In this document: positions 25,588 through 38,936 of the stretch, piece by piece
Numbering within the stretch: position 1 is the stretch's first letter
Layout: the number at the start of each line of letters is the position of its first letter
From: Uloborus plumipes
Lineage: Eukaryota > Arthropoda > Arachnida > Araneae > Uloboridae
Direction: 5' to 3'
NCBI GenBank assembly: GCA_038373865.1
Contig: JAXGGA010006586.1
Location: 1 to 64,000 of the forward strand
DNA length: 64,000 nt
Notes under the pieces: generated by a model
Database searches by the model: none
Told to the model about the DNA's origin: nothing
What the model saw: the letters and a program-made list of their open reading frames with translations, nothing else
Translations under genes and position numbers: made by a program

Positions 25588-25885
25588 CGTGAAAACCCCG
25601 CCTAGCACTCACGAGCCATTGCACTAAAAAAGGGGTGATGAGTTGTGCGTGATAACTTTCTGAAGTTTTCAATATAAAGCTTGCATTTTTGCTACTCTTT
25701 TGACATATTCAACTGAAATATGTATTTCAAATTAACATCGTTCTACGTTGTTTGATACTGCTCAAAATGCTTCTTATTATTCTTCCCCTTATTGTTATCT
25801 TATCTATCACCCCTATATTGGTAAGACCCGAAGCATGCGTAAATACGCTGAAGGTTTTACCTAAGAAAATCAGACAGTACTTCAA
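25588..25885 (-). repeat. Right member of a long inverted-repeat pair
   Basis: Inverted counterpart of 17195-17510 (see there). CTACTGTCCGTCCGTGAA marks the inner edge and CTAAGAAAATCAGACAGTA the outer edge. The two members bracket 8 kb that includes the nested element at 18343-22761. Confidence 0.7.
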
Positions 25886-26249
25886 ACGTTCAGATCTGGT
25901 AAGTTCACTGCGTGGTAGTCACCGAGTACCGTCGAAAAGTGAGGTATTTCAAAGATTCATTGCTGCTATTCGATTGTTTTTGACTTTAAGAGTTATTAAT
26001 TTGGATTCAATATACAAATGTTTTTACAGATATAACGCTACAGACTTTTTGGTAAGAAAATATTTTTTGTAAACTACAAAAGATAAATGTTAATAGGGGC
26101 TAACACGGGCAATGAAAATTAATAGATGACTAACGTCTGGTGCGAAAATCCGTAAGAAATGACTTTTGCATCATGAAAAGGCTCCTTGGAAAGGACTTAC
26201 TGCTGAGTTGTTGAATCTTCTAGTATGTATCACATGAAAACATAGGACT

Positions 26250-26643
26250 GTAGAGTCTCGAAAAACCGAGGTTCTAGTGAATTCGAGGCGTTTTATTTAA
26301 AATTTAAGGTGTATCTTGAATAGCTAAAAAGACGATTTGCATTCCAATCTGAAAATAGAATATTTCGCTGCTGTAAAATTCAATAAAGTAGTAAAAAGCA
26401 TATTGAGAGATCGGTGTCAATAACACGCGCCAAATGCCACGAAATGTTCTTCGACTACTACAGATGTATTAATATATGTCTTGGAAATAATAATTTGATA
26501 TGAAACACGAATTGAAATTAACATTATATTGCAAGAAAAGCCTTAAGCTTTTACCTGAGAAAGAATTTCGGTCAATCCGAGTTTTTAGTAATCCAAGGTA
26601 GCTTGAGCACTAATTATCGCAGATTTTCGAGATTCTACTCTAT
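26250..26643. mobile_element. pogo/Tigger-like MITE
   Basis: The left end GTAGAGTCTCGAAAAACCGAG pairs with the right end, whose complement reads GTAGAATCTCGAAAATCTGC. TAGAATCTCG-type ends are typical of the pogo/Tigger group, which duplicates TA. The exact boundaries are uncertain by a few bases. It lies about 260 bases from the TM1 exon. Confidence 0.6.
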
Positions 26644-26901
26644 GTATAAAGTTAGAATTCTGAGAGGCATAAGCATGTAGAATGATTGGTTTTGTAAATC
26701 CGCATACAAAGCTGTATTTTTTGAAACTTAATGTAGTTTACCCCTTTCTTTAAATTACTTGTTTTATGCTTTGAATCTATGTACATTAGGAAATTTCAAT
26801 TATTGTATTATCGCATCCGATCCTTGAGGTACAATTTAAACCTTTTTGAAAAACTGAAACATACCACATTTAGAATAGTATAAGAAATCATTTTAACTCA
26901 C

Positions 26902-26993
26902 CTGAAGTAGAAAAAAATACCAAGAGATATTAACAGAGCAATCACAGAAGTTGAATAACCAGAAATGTAGATATTCACTATCCGCTGACGAAA
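26902..26993 (-). CDS. Exon: transmembrane helix 1
   Basis: The 92-base exon has acceptor ATTGCAG and donor GTGAGT, starting in phase 0 and ending in phase 2. It encodes FRQRIVNIYISGYSTSV and IALLISLGIFFYF, with Arg completed across the junction. The hydrophobic stretch ending ISLGIFFYF-R is nearly identical to the end of TM1 in vertebrate CGRP/calcitonin receptors. The small G/S residues (SGYSTS) match the TM1 GHxLS region of the family. It is too short for simple open-reading-frame listing but is certain from splice context. Confidence 0.92.
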
Positions 26994-28381
26994 CTGCAAT
27001 AAAGAAAAGAATGCTAATTCTTACAACGTTTGATGAGGAACGAATGACGTTTGTTAATTGATTTTCGCGTAGATTTTGATATAGTCAATGTTCTATAGCA
27101 AATAAAAATTTACACGACAATCTTTTACACAATTATTCCTTTTTTTAATTCCAATTCTCCAACTTTGAATTGAGTACTTTGATATTATGCATCCATTCAT
27201 GCATATAAAATAGATAATTAAGCCTTTGTTTGCATGTGAATTTTTTATGCAGGGAATGCTGGAAATGTTACATTGAATATAGAGGGATATAGAATTACTT
27301 TAAGTTCTAAACAAGTAAAAACAGTTCACCATGTATGCGTAAGGCTTAACACATGCTAGTTATTTAAAAGTATTCATGTGAGATTCATTACGAAACCTGA
27401 TAGACAATGAATGAATATGTAATATGTTTACACGCATGATCACGAGTGAAAATTATGACTTTTTTTTCATACTTTTAAAATGCGAAAATGCGAAGTTTTG
27501 TACAAATTAAGATTTAAATGCACAACGAAACTTTTATAAATATGAAGTATGTTTAATGCAAAATACATGATGCCCACGAAAATGTAAAATACGTCTCTTT
27601 AGTGGGGTAAAAAGTAACTGGTTTTATGCAAAGTCATAAGTTCTGCATTGATAATATGTTGCAGAAATACCCAGGACAATGTCTGGACTCGCTGAACATT
27701 TGAAATTATTCAGCTAGCCTTAAGGTTACCAGTTCTTGAAAGAATGCTACACTCTTTCTTCATTCATGGTTTAATTTCGACTTTTCTGTGATATTTACTC
27801 TTTTCTTTAACATCATATAATGTCCATAAATGTGGGCTAACGCAGTGATTCTCCTCCAATGGATTGGTACGGGTCCGCAAAAACATTTAACTTGGCTACA
27901 GAGATATTTGCTCGTATACGTTAAAAATTTTCCCTTTATCAGGAAAAAAAAAAAAAAAAAAACCGCCGTAATAACAATAATAATAATATCATATGCAAAA
28001 TTTTTTTACTTGAATTTAGTGAATTTTTTTGGCAGCGTTCTGCTTTATTAGCAATATTTATTATTTTTGTATAATTTTTACAACGATTACCTAGCTCATT
28101 TTTATCAATTTTTTGAAAGAGTTATGAAAAAAAAAAAAAAAAAAAAAAAAAACGCAGTGAGAGGGTTGATCATGCAAAATGTTTCTTCTCATTGATGTAG
28201 GTGTACGTTAATGCAAGCACTTCTTCGCTCGGCTAAGATCACATTTTCATGTAGTAAATTGAAACAGCCTCCTAAAATTTTAAATTCGGCACACCTACGA
28301 TAGAAATAGCAATAAAAATACCTTATTAAGTTCTGAAAAAGAACATAAAATATTGCGCTCAGAAAATGTTATTTTTCGCGA

Positions 28382-28809
<428 letters not shown>

Positions 28810-31204
28810 AATATCGAGTTAAAGTGAAAGGAGTTCTGTAATAAATTAGTAATCAAATTTTTATATTCAAATCTTTCCTTTTGATTAACCCCTGCAGTGA
28901 CACACTGGTCGTGGTAGTAATAAATTATAAAAATTTTAATTACGTCCGAGAAAATAATTTCCTTCTCGTAAAAACAAGTACAAAAAAAAAAAAAGTCCAA
29001 TACCTGCCCTTGATGGGTACCCGCGTTTCTCCTCACAGCAAATTAATCCCGTAATGCCTTAACATCGTGAAAGGTCACGGTGTTATCGCAAATATCAGGA
29101 TTTGTAGAGGAACGTGGCTTGCTCCTTCTTCAAGGTTTGAAAAGTTCACAGGATCGAAAAGGAAAACAACAGACATGCAGCTTAAACATCATTTTCTAGG
29201 CGCAGTGGTTGCATTGCGTCTGTTTCTTCGACAGCTGTGACGACAAGAGGGACTTAACAGAAAACGTGACTTTTTTGCTCCACTGAAAGATGGGTTGTCC
29301 TTGCGAAACGCGATTGTGTGTTTTGTTTCTCTTGAAGGTTAGGAGAGCAAATTATAGTATGGTGTAGTATTTTTCTTGTTTCCGAAAAATGAAAAATATT
29401 TGCTGGTTTACATATCAGTAATTACTAAATATCAAATATGAAATTGGAATTGACGCTACACAGCTCTTCAAAATCTGAACGAACATTTTGATAACTAGGT
29501 AGCTGGGGAAAAATGATCTGGCTCTTAGTTTTCAGACCTTCGAAATTGTATGGTAATTTCTGCACGGCATATGGTTGCATCATCATGTTTGGAGAGCCCA
29601 TAAAGAACTTCAGAACCAAGTTTCTAAACTAACGATTTAAAGAAATTAAGAAAATTAACCTATCAGTAATTGCCAGTGCAACTAGTAGCTGACACTGAAC
29701 AAGTAACAGCTTAAATTGCATGATTTTGATTTAGATAACGTTTGGGGCTTAGTAACCTATAAGTCGTAGATTAAATATCGTTGCTTCACTTCTTATGTCT
29801 CTAGCTTAATTGTTTATTTCACGATCATTTAGCCTCGTGAGAAGGAAGGAAATTTGTTTCCTCTTACCTTCTAGCCCTTTGAAGGGCGGTGGTTGATCCG
29901 CGAAACCATTAATTTAAATGTTTTGTCTCTCTCTCTCTTTTCACCGAATTTTCTGAACTAAAATCACTTGTGTTCTTTAATGAAAATCATTATATGGAAG
30001 AAAAAAAATCAATTTCTGTTGCCTTAATTTCTTGCCCAACTCATTCCAAATTTCAAAATCGTAAATTAAAATAAAAAAAAAAGTTTAATCAAAGCTAAAA
30101 CAGTAAACCATTCTTTGTTTTACGTGAGGTATTCAATCACATTTATGCAAACATATACCTGTTTTTTCCTGCCCGTGGTTTGTGGTGTGGATAAATGGAG
30201 ACACCACCTTCTGCGAAAGAAATTCATGACAATTTTTTTTTGGCTTTAAATTTTATGTCTGGATGATCAGTTAAGCCCGTTCATATTGTTTTTTTTTTTT
30301 ATTATTTTTCAAAAATTTTAAGTACATGCCCTTCAAAAGGGCTAGTCACTACGGTAAGGAAGCCTTGTGAGGTGATGGGAACAGGAAATCATTCGCTAAA
30401 AAACAGTAAATAATCTTAAACGCTTTTTATCCTTTTTGAAATATCCAAGTAAAATGTATATAATAAAAAAATGTAATGCAACCACTCTTAAACTAAAAAG
30501 TAAATAAGTAATAGAAGTAAACTTTTAAGTTTTTTTTTTCTTTTTTTTTCAAAAGAAACTAATAGGTATTTGAAGAGAAAATACTTAACGAGATCACTGA
30601 CGTACTTTTCAAAAACAGAAGTACATTTTTAATGAGATTTTCTGTTTAGCTAGAAGCACTGTCACTTAAAATGAAAAAAATGTATTTAACAATTAAAAGT
30701 CGAAAACTCATTAACTTGACGATAAGTGATGAAATATGACGAGCAATGATGAACTTTAAGCTCCTGACCTTCCTGAACTCCTGACCCTCAATTTGTTTCT
30801 TTTTTTTCTAGTGAATCCTTAACTGAACTCTGATTAGCCAGTTATGCATACATTTTCAATTTTCATATTGGCTGGCTTTTAATTATGATTATTTCATCTT
30901 TTAAATACTTATCGTCCCCTATTGCCCTCCCTTGAGAAAAAAAAACACCCCTTTGGGAACGATGACCCCTCCCCCACAAGTTGGGAATCTCTAATCTAGG
31001 GGTAAACATTAGCGTTTTGTCCCCCCACCCTATTGACTATACGTAAAAGCAATGCCAAGTGTGACACATTTCAGTTTTCACATCTGCGATGCCAATCGTG
31101 CGTCCATTGAATAATAATAATAATAATAAACTGACTACACATATACTGCCGTGCTAAGCACGAAAGTCGCATCTCACAGTTTAACAAAGTTAAGTTATCG
31201 CTGC

Positions 31205-31515
31205 CAAGTGTTGTTGTTGTTACTTGCCCCCGTTGGTCAGCAGAGCTAGACCAGGTCCATGAAGGATGGGGTAATGATACGGCTTCCGTTTTTAAGAGCA
31301 CCATTTTAGGTGGAACACCGATTTTATGCTCAACACACATGCCATAAGGACCCGTTCATAGGGTATGCATTCATTCATAACTCACTGTCACACACACAGA
31401 AAGGACAATGACATGAGAGAGAGAAAGTACGCCCATGCCCCAGCCGGGACTCGAACCCGGGGCCACCGCATCACGGTCAGACGTCGCTGACCACTAGACG
31501 AGGTGGCCGGCTTCG
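31205..31515 (-). mobile_element. tRNA-derived SINE, copy A
   Basis: On the minus strand the head reads as a tRNA-like RNA polymerase III promoter. A B-box-like GGTTCGAGTCC lies around 31447-31457 and an A-box-like CTAGTGGTCAGCG near 31489-31496. The tail ends in a GTT/AAC triplet run (31208-31220). Body segments such as GCCATAAGGACC are shared with the copy at 32730-32996. Confidence 0.8.
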
Positions 31516-32729
31516 CTGCTAAGTAGCTCTTGGTGACGTATTTTACCTAAATACAAAGTTTTATGGTCATTTGAGAACAGGAAATATTTTTGAAAAATTT
31601 CTGAAAAAGTTTGATCTGGATCAAATACACGGTGGAGTAAAACTTTAAGGAATAATATCTCAGTTTGAACGTGACTGCAGATACCACTTTTGCGCTTAGT
31701 ACGGCAGTATAATTTTAGCAACAGTTTAGCCATGAAATGTAATCACAAGTCTCAAACTTCGAATGAACTACGTTTAATTTGTCTTCATATAAAGACAATG
31801 ACATATCTTCACTTGTTGCACTTGTCTCGTTATTTCCTGAATAGTGCGCATTTAAATTTGGTATCGGTAATCATAAACTTTAACACAAACGAATTAAAAA
31901 AATGAATAATAATAAAAAACTATAAGTAATTTACGAAAAGTTTTTCAAGAAAAAGTAGTCTTTCTTCGCTTTGTTAATTTAATTCTATTTTCGTTTCGAA
32001 GAAAATGAATGAATAATCTTTTTATCGTAAAATGCTTGGAATATAATTGGCTTTTACTTTACAGAAACGTATTTTTACTGCTTGATAAGAGAGATAAAAA
32101 TTTCAAAGCGAAAAGTTGGAGCAAATTTCTTTAAAAAATGAAGCTTTATTATTTTAAGGATAAAAACTGTTAAAGAACATTTTCAAACAAAAATAATTGT
32201 TTTAGCTTTAGCGTCTTACGACGCTACCTCTCAGCGTTTAAGTGTTTGTTGATCTTTTTATGCAAATAGGGAAGTATTCCTTTAAGTAAGAACTTTCGCT
32301 GTGATTAGAAAAAAGTTCCAACTTGCGAAATTTTTTTTGAATGAGAAAACACTTTCAGTTTCAGTTAATTCTTTTTTTTCTCAAAAATATTAAAAATTAT
32401 TTTTCCCTCTATTCTGTAAGCTTTGTAACCTTCGATTTTATTTGTTTTCAAAATTAAATAAAATAATTAAAGAGCAGAATGCTTTAGATGGGTAATGACT
32501 AGGAGCATTGTTATAGCTTACCCTAGCGTTGAATCATTCATTGATAAGTAAAAAAAGATTAAAATTTAGGTTTATGAACAAAATAACTAGATAGATTGAA
32601 TATTTCCCAGGAAGTATGATATCGTCTGATAGACTGTTCTGCATACAACTCAATCCTAGAATTAGATTAGCATTCTATTATTTTGATTCGTTAACTAGAA
32701 TAGTTACTTGTCTGGATGGAATTTTTAGC

Positions 32730-32996
32730 GCCAATTAGGCTGGCAATAGGGGGTGCACTGCTTCACTCTTCAAACTGTACCGTATTTTGGTGTGAAGTCC
32801 GACTTCCACAGTACACACACAGGCCATAAGGACCTGTTTATAGGGCAAGCAACAATTTACAGCACAACACATTCATACAAAAAAAAAAAGGACAAGGGAA
32901 GGGAAAGAGAAGGTACATCCATGTGTCATGTGGGATTGGACCCCGGACCATCCCCATCCGCAGTCAGACTTCTCTGATCACTTACTCTGTCAAGTG
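32730..32996 (-). mobile_element. tRNA-derived SINE, copy B (diverged)
   Basis: It shares AGTCCGACTTCCAC, ACACACAGGCCATAAGGACC and the tRNA-like head with the other two SINEs. The B box is damaged: the complement of GGATTGGACCCCGG replaces the GGTTCGA core. Older than the copy at 61962. Confidence 0.7.
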
Positions 32997-33149
32997 AAAT
33001 GATTTATATTTGGTCAAATTGTGTTTTGCAAGATAAGCACAGTGGAACGCAATTAGTTAAGGGGTCTGTTTGTACATATTTCAGACTGGCTATAGATATA
33101 AAGCAGTGAGTAACCGCTCCTAAGCAAGGGCTAAGGCAGGAACATCCAG

Positions 33150-33380
33150 TACACCGCCAACTCATTCATTTCGATCCATGGACTGAAGTTGTACCGTTCC
33201 CATGTGCGGTCGCTCGCTGGTATTCTAATTTCACATTAGCTACCATTTTTTTTTTCGGCTCTCTTTGCTCAAAAGAGGATTTTTGCCTCCAGCTCGTTTA
33301 CTTTCATATTCCATGCTGATGAGGGCATAATTAGCCCGAAACTACAGTCTATGGATCTAAATGAACGAGTTGGCGGTGTA
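33150..33380. mobile_element. Inverted-repeat element with 36-base ends (231 bases)
   Basis: TACACCGCCAACTCATTCAT at 33150 onwards (36 bases) is complementary, with about four mismatches, to 33345-33380. The interior includes GCTGATGAGGGCATAATTAG. It resembles a MITE. No target duplication is obvious. Confidence 0.65.
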
Positions 33381-33450
33381 TTGCATGGCTATATATAGTT
33401 AGAAGAGATAAAAGAAAAATAAGGAATGGCTTGCGCATACAATTAATGTA

Positions 33451-33841
33451 CAGTACACTGATCAGCAGCGAATTGGTATCGCGGATAACGAAACTTGCGG
33501 ATAATCAGTAAAAAGCATAAAATAAGGGGTAACGAAAATTAAAAATGTCTTTTTCTCAAAAACAATTGCATTTCATTTAAAACGTGATATGTGCAAACAG
33601 TGACGATAGGTAGAGCATAAAAAAATATTTGTATTTGAGGTTCTCAAGCATATAAAATTTATAAAGAAGTTTTACGTACAATAACGCTCAGGTAAAATAA
33701 TATTTTGGATGAAGTACACCTCACTCTTGGGTAAGAAATGTTAAGAAAAAAACAAAATTTAAATTCGTGCTTTTTCGAAGAAATCAGTCGATTGTGTTTG
33801 TTTCTTTTCCGAGACCCCCGCGGATAATCGAGAGTTTACTG
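33451..33841. mobile_element. pogo/Tigger-like MITE next to the HRM-A donor
   Basis: TA flanks both sides (33449-33450 and 33842-33843). The right end, read as its complement, is CAGTAAACTCTCGATTATCC, the classic Tigger-type terminus. The left end starts CAGTACACTGATCAG and has GCGGATAA blocks slightly further in. It ends 35 bases from the HRM-A part 3 exon. Confidence 0.65.
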
Positions 33842-33876
33842 TACTTTCTTATTGAAAAATATGGACACTACATTAC

Positions 33877-33983
33877 CGTTAAATCTTCCTTATCCACACA
33901 TGTGGTGTAGTTGGACCATGTCCTGTTTGTGTCTGGATGTCTGTACCATGTACCATCTGGATTGCATTCTTTGTGTGCGGATC
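33877..33983 (-). CDS. Exon: HRM-A part 3
   Basis: The acceptor is TTTTAG and the donor is GTAATG. The exon is 107 bases, entering in phase 1 (junction codon AGA, Arg) and leaving in phase 0. It encodes [28 protein letters not shown] and VDKEDLT. This closely follows the end of vertebrate calcitonin-receptor HRMs, where C-x-x-x-G-x-W and [10 protein letters not shown] are conserved. It supplies Cys 5 and 6 and two N-glycosylation sequons (NRT, NYT). With the exons at 42711 and 34773 it gives a complete six-cysteine HRM. A pogo-like MITE ends about 35 bases downstream of the donor. Confidence 0.93.
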
Positions 33984-34772
33984 CTAAAACAAAATGAATA
34001 ACAAATGATTACTTCAACGCTATTTAGGCAGAAAATTACAAGAATATTGCGTTTTCTTCAATAACTACTGCTTTCTGTGTAACCACAAAACGCATGGATT
34101 CAACGTTCTTCCAATTTCGTAATTTAACAACCTTTGCTGTTGCTAAATGTTCTGCATGTAGTTGAGGTTTTCTTTTAAAAGATATTACGGATACTGAAAG
34201 AATTTAATTTTTACAAATTTCAAAACAGAATGTATTTCTATCGAAAATCATTTATCTTACGCTATCTCACACAGTTTTTACGCAATTTATGCTATCTTAC
34301 ACTGTTAAAACTACGGGTTCCATGTGGCACCTTTAAGGGTAAAAAGTGGCAGCACGAGCCTCACCCCCTTAAATAGCTCTTAATAACTCACTATGGCACC
34401 CTTGAAGGTGCCCGATGGAGTCAAGTGGCACTTTATGATTGCCCCAAGGCGCCCTAAAGGTGACCCAGGGAGGCAAATGGCACCTTCAAGGGTGCCATAG
34501 AGAGTCAAGTGGCACCCTTCAGGGGTGTCACTAGTGCTACAACTAATAATTGCGTTTTTGTTTTAGTTAGCCAATTATTTTCTCAGTACTAGGTATTATG
34601 TGCGTTCAAATTAGCTTTCGCCTCAAAATATGGTTAAAAATGACTGCCAAAAGCAAATTTTAATTTCTACCCATTTTTTATGTAGGATACTATCTTCATT
34701 CTGGAAGTGCGTCCAATTCCAAGCTGCTGCGATTGGCGTAGAATTTTTTTAACAGAAGAAAATCGGACCTAC
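33984..34772. other. Short intron inside HRM-A (789 bases)
   Basis: The shortest intron of the gene. Bases 34305-34535 are an unusual G+C-richer palindromic block (listed separately). The rest is AT-rich and unremarkable. Confidence 0.7.
34305..34535. repeat. Nested GGCACC palindromes in the HRM-A intron
   Basis: TATGGCACCCTTGAAGGTGC... (21 bases, 34392-34412) is exactly complementary to 34479-34499. Each arm is itself a palindrome (GGCACC-CTTGAA-GGTGCC). AGTCAAGTGGCAC follows both arms as a direct repeat, and further GTGGCACC copies occur at about 34323 and 34509. Confidence 0.85.
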
Positions 34773-34886
34773 TTTCTGGAAGAAATCCTGTGATGAAACG
34801 TGGGCAGGGAATGTAAGCAGTCTTGCCAGCAGAAGTGTCGTTCCAACACCCCCATCCGTCAAAAGTTCGAGGACAATATGGTTCAT
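34773..34886 (-). CDS. Exon: HRM-A part 2 (hormone-receptor domain core)
   Basis: The exon is 114 bases, phase 1 at both ends, with acceptor CATCCAG and donor GTAGGT. It encodes EPYCPRTFDGWGCW, NDTSAGKTAYIPCP and RFITGFLPE. Cysteines 2, 3 and 4 of the domain are present, with the conserved Asp and two Trp of the DGWGCW core. N-D-T is a predicted N-glycosylation site, and calcitonin-family receptors have WDDTPAG at the same place. The following intron, only 789 bases, contains a nested palindrome. This is the less diverged of the two HRM copies and probably the ancestral one. Confidence 0.92.
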
Positions 34887-37800
34887 CTGGATGTAGGAAA
34901 AACAAGTTGTCAAGAAACTGTACAACCATCATTGATTGATGAAAAACGAAAACGTATATTTTTTAGATATCCTAAAGAGTCGTATATATTTAATAAAGGG
35001 GTTACTGAAAAGAAAATAAATTTTACTTTTTTTTCCGTTGGCAGCCTAGTTGGTAGAATATACTCTCTTTTAAAGTATAAGAAAGAACGTTTGAATGATC
35101 AATTTTCAATTCTTGATAAGGCTTTTCATTTCAATTTTTTTATTTTTTTTGAGCCGTCAAGGTTGCTTATGGTCGTCACTTTACCCAAAGCTTAATATTT
35201 ACCTCAACATCTGTTGTCTTTGCGATTGATAAATAGCTTCCACGTGATCCACTGCATCGTGGTCAATGAAATTCATTGTCTGGAATTTCAGATAATCTTC
35301 TTCTTTTTACTGCGAAAACTTTAATTTGTCAGAAAGGAATTCAATTGTTTAGAAGTTTTATTTTTGCTAATTTTTCCTTTTGAGCTTGACCTTACAGAAA
35401 TCACAATGTACCGAAATTACTTTAACGAGCATAAAACTATAGTTGTTTTTTTTCTTGCTTATAACTTGAATTTATTAACTGATTCTACACCACGCATTCA
35501 CCTGTTATGCATTTTTAATTGTTTTGTTTCAACCAAGACTATTAAAGAGAAATATTATTTTCAATGAAAGCTTTTTCTGCTGCAAACATGTGCTCAGTTT
35601 CAATTTTACTCTTAAATGGAAATATACTAACCCTTGATTTATCTAGTTTATTTTAATATTTGCAACACTCATCTTTCCGAAAACGGATGTGATTTAAAAT
35701 TTTTAAACAGTTAAAATTTTACACTTAAAGAGTTTTCATTTTTCAGTTTCAACTCTAACGTAGGAATCATCAAGAAATATTTACGATATTTTTAGTGATT
35801 CATTCGGAATAAAAGTTAATATTTCGTAGAAACTGCTTTTTAAAACCAAGCCTTATATGCTGCGAAAAGAGGTGGTATTAACAGTTTCAAAAAATATAAG
35901 ACACTAAATTTATCAAAATATTCTGAGCAACGTTTTCAACAAACTTTACGATGAAATGTTCAAAATGAGCTCAACACAATAAAAGAGATTTATCCAACAC
36001 AAAATTTTCGTCGCATAAAAATTGACAAAGAAAAAAATATTTTCACAACTTAAATTGAAACGGAATGAATTGAATTCGTAACCGTGATCATCGTGTTTCC
36101 CCACAGCAAATTCAGTTTAGGTTTCATCAACTATCGAATAAGAGTAAAAAATTCAAAGTCGAGACAGCCAGGCAATCTCAGCGGGTCTCGAGTTTTCAGT
36201 CAAACAAAGAATGTTAAGTTAGGAATCTAGTCTATTTTCTTTCGATTTGCCAAGGATACACAAGACTAAGATAGACATTTTTATCAAAGAAGTAATGGAT
36301 TTTAAAAGAGTAGGAATGTTTCGGTCTAGTATTATTTTCTAAAATTTCTTTTAGCTTCTAATTTTACCAGCGCCTTTGTGAAAAACAGAATATCATTTGA
36401 ACTAATTTTTAAATGGTAAATTTCTGATGTAATTATTTTAAAAAGTGTTATTTTAACTAAAATAAAACTAATTTTATTTTTAATCGTCTAGGAAAAAAAA
36501 GGTTCAAAATAAGACATTATGATTACTACTCTTAGTAAACTATGTAACGTAACTCAAATTTTTACTTTGAACGTCAGAGATAAATAATTAAACAATTTTT
36601 ATTAAAAAACATCTGATTTGCAAACTACAAGAGAATCAATAGATTTACTACTATCTTAACCTGATATTTTAAATTGCAATATTTATATCATGGTAATGCT
36701 CAGAAAAAGTCATACTTTTTACTAAACCGAGAACTTTCATAGAAAGCAAATATATTAAATGCATTCTTGGGAGCAGTTATAAAGAGACACATATTATTAA
36801 AAAGCTTCAACTTAAAAAAAATCAGGCAGTAGTTTTACTGTTCACTATGCTCAAAATAAGATAATTTTGAAAAATCAATGCTTTTGATTTCAGAAAAAGT
36901 GTTGAGGAAAATGACGAAAACCAACATCCAAGTCTGCATTCTCTTTCAAGCAATAAAGCGAGCTTGAGTTTAATCTAATGTCAGAAAATCACACTTGTTT
37001 GAAACTCCTTCAAAAGTGGAAAATGATATATTTATTTATATTGCTACGAATTTTAGAAACGACATATTTTTTTGTACACAAGACCATTTATAACCGATAT
37101 ATTTGAAATTTTCATTTGAGAATTGAGAATCGATAAAATGCTTAGGAGAGGGGGTCGCACATGTAAACATGGGGCACATGTGAACAAACCATATTTTACC
37201 CAGTTAACATGAAGAGAAAAATCTGAATTGTTTTTTTGTTAATGGTAGCACGAGTACTACTAGTATTACCACCACCTACAACTTTAGATGGCACATGTCG
37301 AGTTGCATCTTCTGTTTCTTTTTCTATAAAACTTGAAGGCTACAATGTTCGTTGAATTGAGGTAATTAATCATGTTGAATAAATACCTTGACATTTTCAC
37401 TAAGTGTTTATTATTGGGTAATAAACAGAATACTTAAAAATGTGCTTAGGTGAATTTTATACCATTTATGTATCCGTGTTTACTTGTTCCCTAGGTGTGT
37501 TGACAACTGCCCTCTCCCCCTTCTGGAGTAGATGCGAACAACATTTAATATATTTTAGACTTATTTTTTTGGCTGGAATTCACTGTTGAAGAAGAGGGGC
37601 AACTGCATGAAAATATTAGCAAATGTTTGATTTATCATGTATAGCACTTGTTTCTTTTATATCTCAAATTAATAATGAAAAATATACAAAAATGTCGTTT
37701 TTGTTCACGTGTGCCCTCCCTCTCTCCTACTCACACACGTATCTAATTAAAAGGAGGTAGTGCCGGATAAAGTATTGACTTATGAGATTGGAAAGAAATT

Positions 37801-38403
37801 AATAAATCATTACAAATGTTAAACGCGAAGCACAAATGAATGTAAAACTCGAGGGAAAAGTAAAAACCAGAAGAAAATAATTGCAAAAATATGTAATTTT
37901 TAAAAGAAAGAGGAAGAAGAAAGATAATAGGAAATAATGCAGCTTATTAGCGCAATCAGATGCCCCGAAGAGTTGCAAAAAAAAGTATTTCGTAATCAGC
38001 TAAAATACTTTAGAACCGGAAAACTGATCTATACTGAAATATAAAAGAGAAAACAAAAAAAAATTTGCTTAAGAAAAGAAATACGAATTTATATTAAGAT
38101 TTCTTCTTGTCTTTTGCAATTGGTTCAAGTTTATTTTATTGTTACTGTTTACAAACTGATTTATAACTTAAGCGCGAATTTCCAACATTTTTTTGTTTTC
38201 AATTTAAATGATACTGATATTTTTGGAACATTATTAACTGACTATTTTCCTTAGTGTGTAGTCATCGATAGGGCTGGGCGCGGTCTTTCCAAGTCTCATG
38301 TAAGGGGAAAAAACCGACTCTTTACTTATGGCTTCACACTATAAGTATTCGCCTGGAAAAATAATCATTTCCAAGCATTCAACTTGGAGATCAGAATCGT
38401 CTT

Positions 38404-38688
38404 CACTGCAAAAAATGAACTGTTCTTTTTACAGTATAATACTGGCAGTAGAGGTGCCAGTTTAAAGCTATAAACTGCACCGTAATAAACTAAAAATAGC
38501 AGTTTTACAGTTTAGTATGGTAAAATCAGCAATTTTACAGCTCAGTACTGTAAAAAAAGCCATTTTACAGTTTATTACTGTAAAAAAAGCCATTTTACAG
38601 TTCATTATTGTAAAATTAGAGATTTTTAGTTTATTACTAAATAATTAACTGTATAATACTGTAAAAACAATATTTATTTTTTACAGTG
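38404..38688 (+). mobile_element. MITE, CACTGnAAAAA family, copy 2 (285 bases)
   Basis: It starts CACTGCAAAAAATGAACTG and ends TATTTTTTACAGTG. The internal TACAGTATAATACTGGCAG and repeated GTAAAA...TTTTACAG blocks match the copy at 15604. TA is not preserved at the flanks. Confidence 0.7.
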
Positions 38689-38936
38689 TTCTAAACATCA
38701 TTAATGGTGGTCGGAACTAGTTAAAAGCGTTATTAAAATGTCCTTTAATGTGTTTTAACCTTTTTTTTTAACCGAAGTTTCTGCCGTACCAGGTGTCGGC
38801 AGGCCTCCAAGGAGTCCTCAGACCATAGTTTGGGAAGCCCTGCTCTAAACGATTACATTAAATATTTATATATTTACCCAATATGAAAAAAAAAGGAACT
38901 TTAGAGAGAATCCTCAGAAAGCTTATTTATCTAAAG

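Larger units (their letters stand above)
15563..26901. other. Intron between TM1 and TM2 exons (11.3 kb)
   Basis: It contains a TA-flanked MITE (15604-15967), a short hAT MITE with perfect target duplication (16263-16458), an inverted-repeat pair (17195-17510 and 25588-25885), a large nested transposon (18343-22761) with a hAT insertion (20516-22099), two GGCCCGTCA-type hAT MITEs (23522-23697, 24838-25015) and a pogo-like MITE (26250-26643). Stretches 16470-17190, 22770-23510 and 23710-24830 show only AT-rich sequence without recognisable features. Confidence 0.5.
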
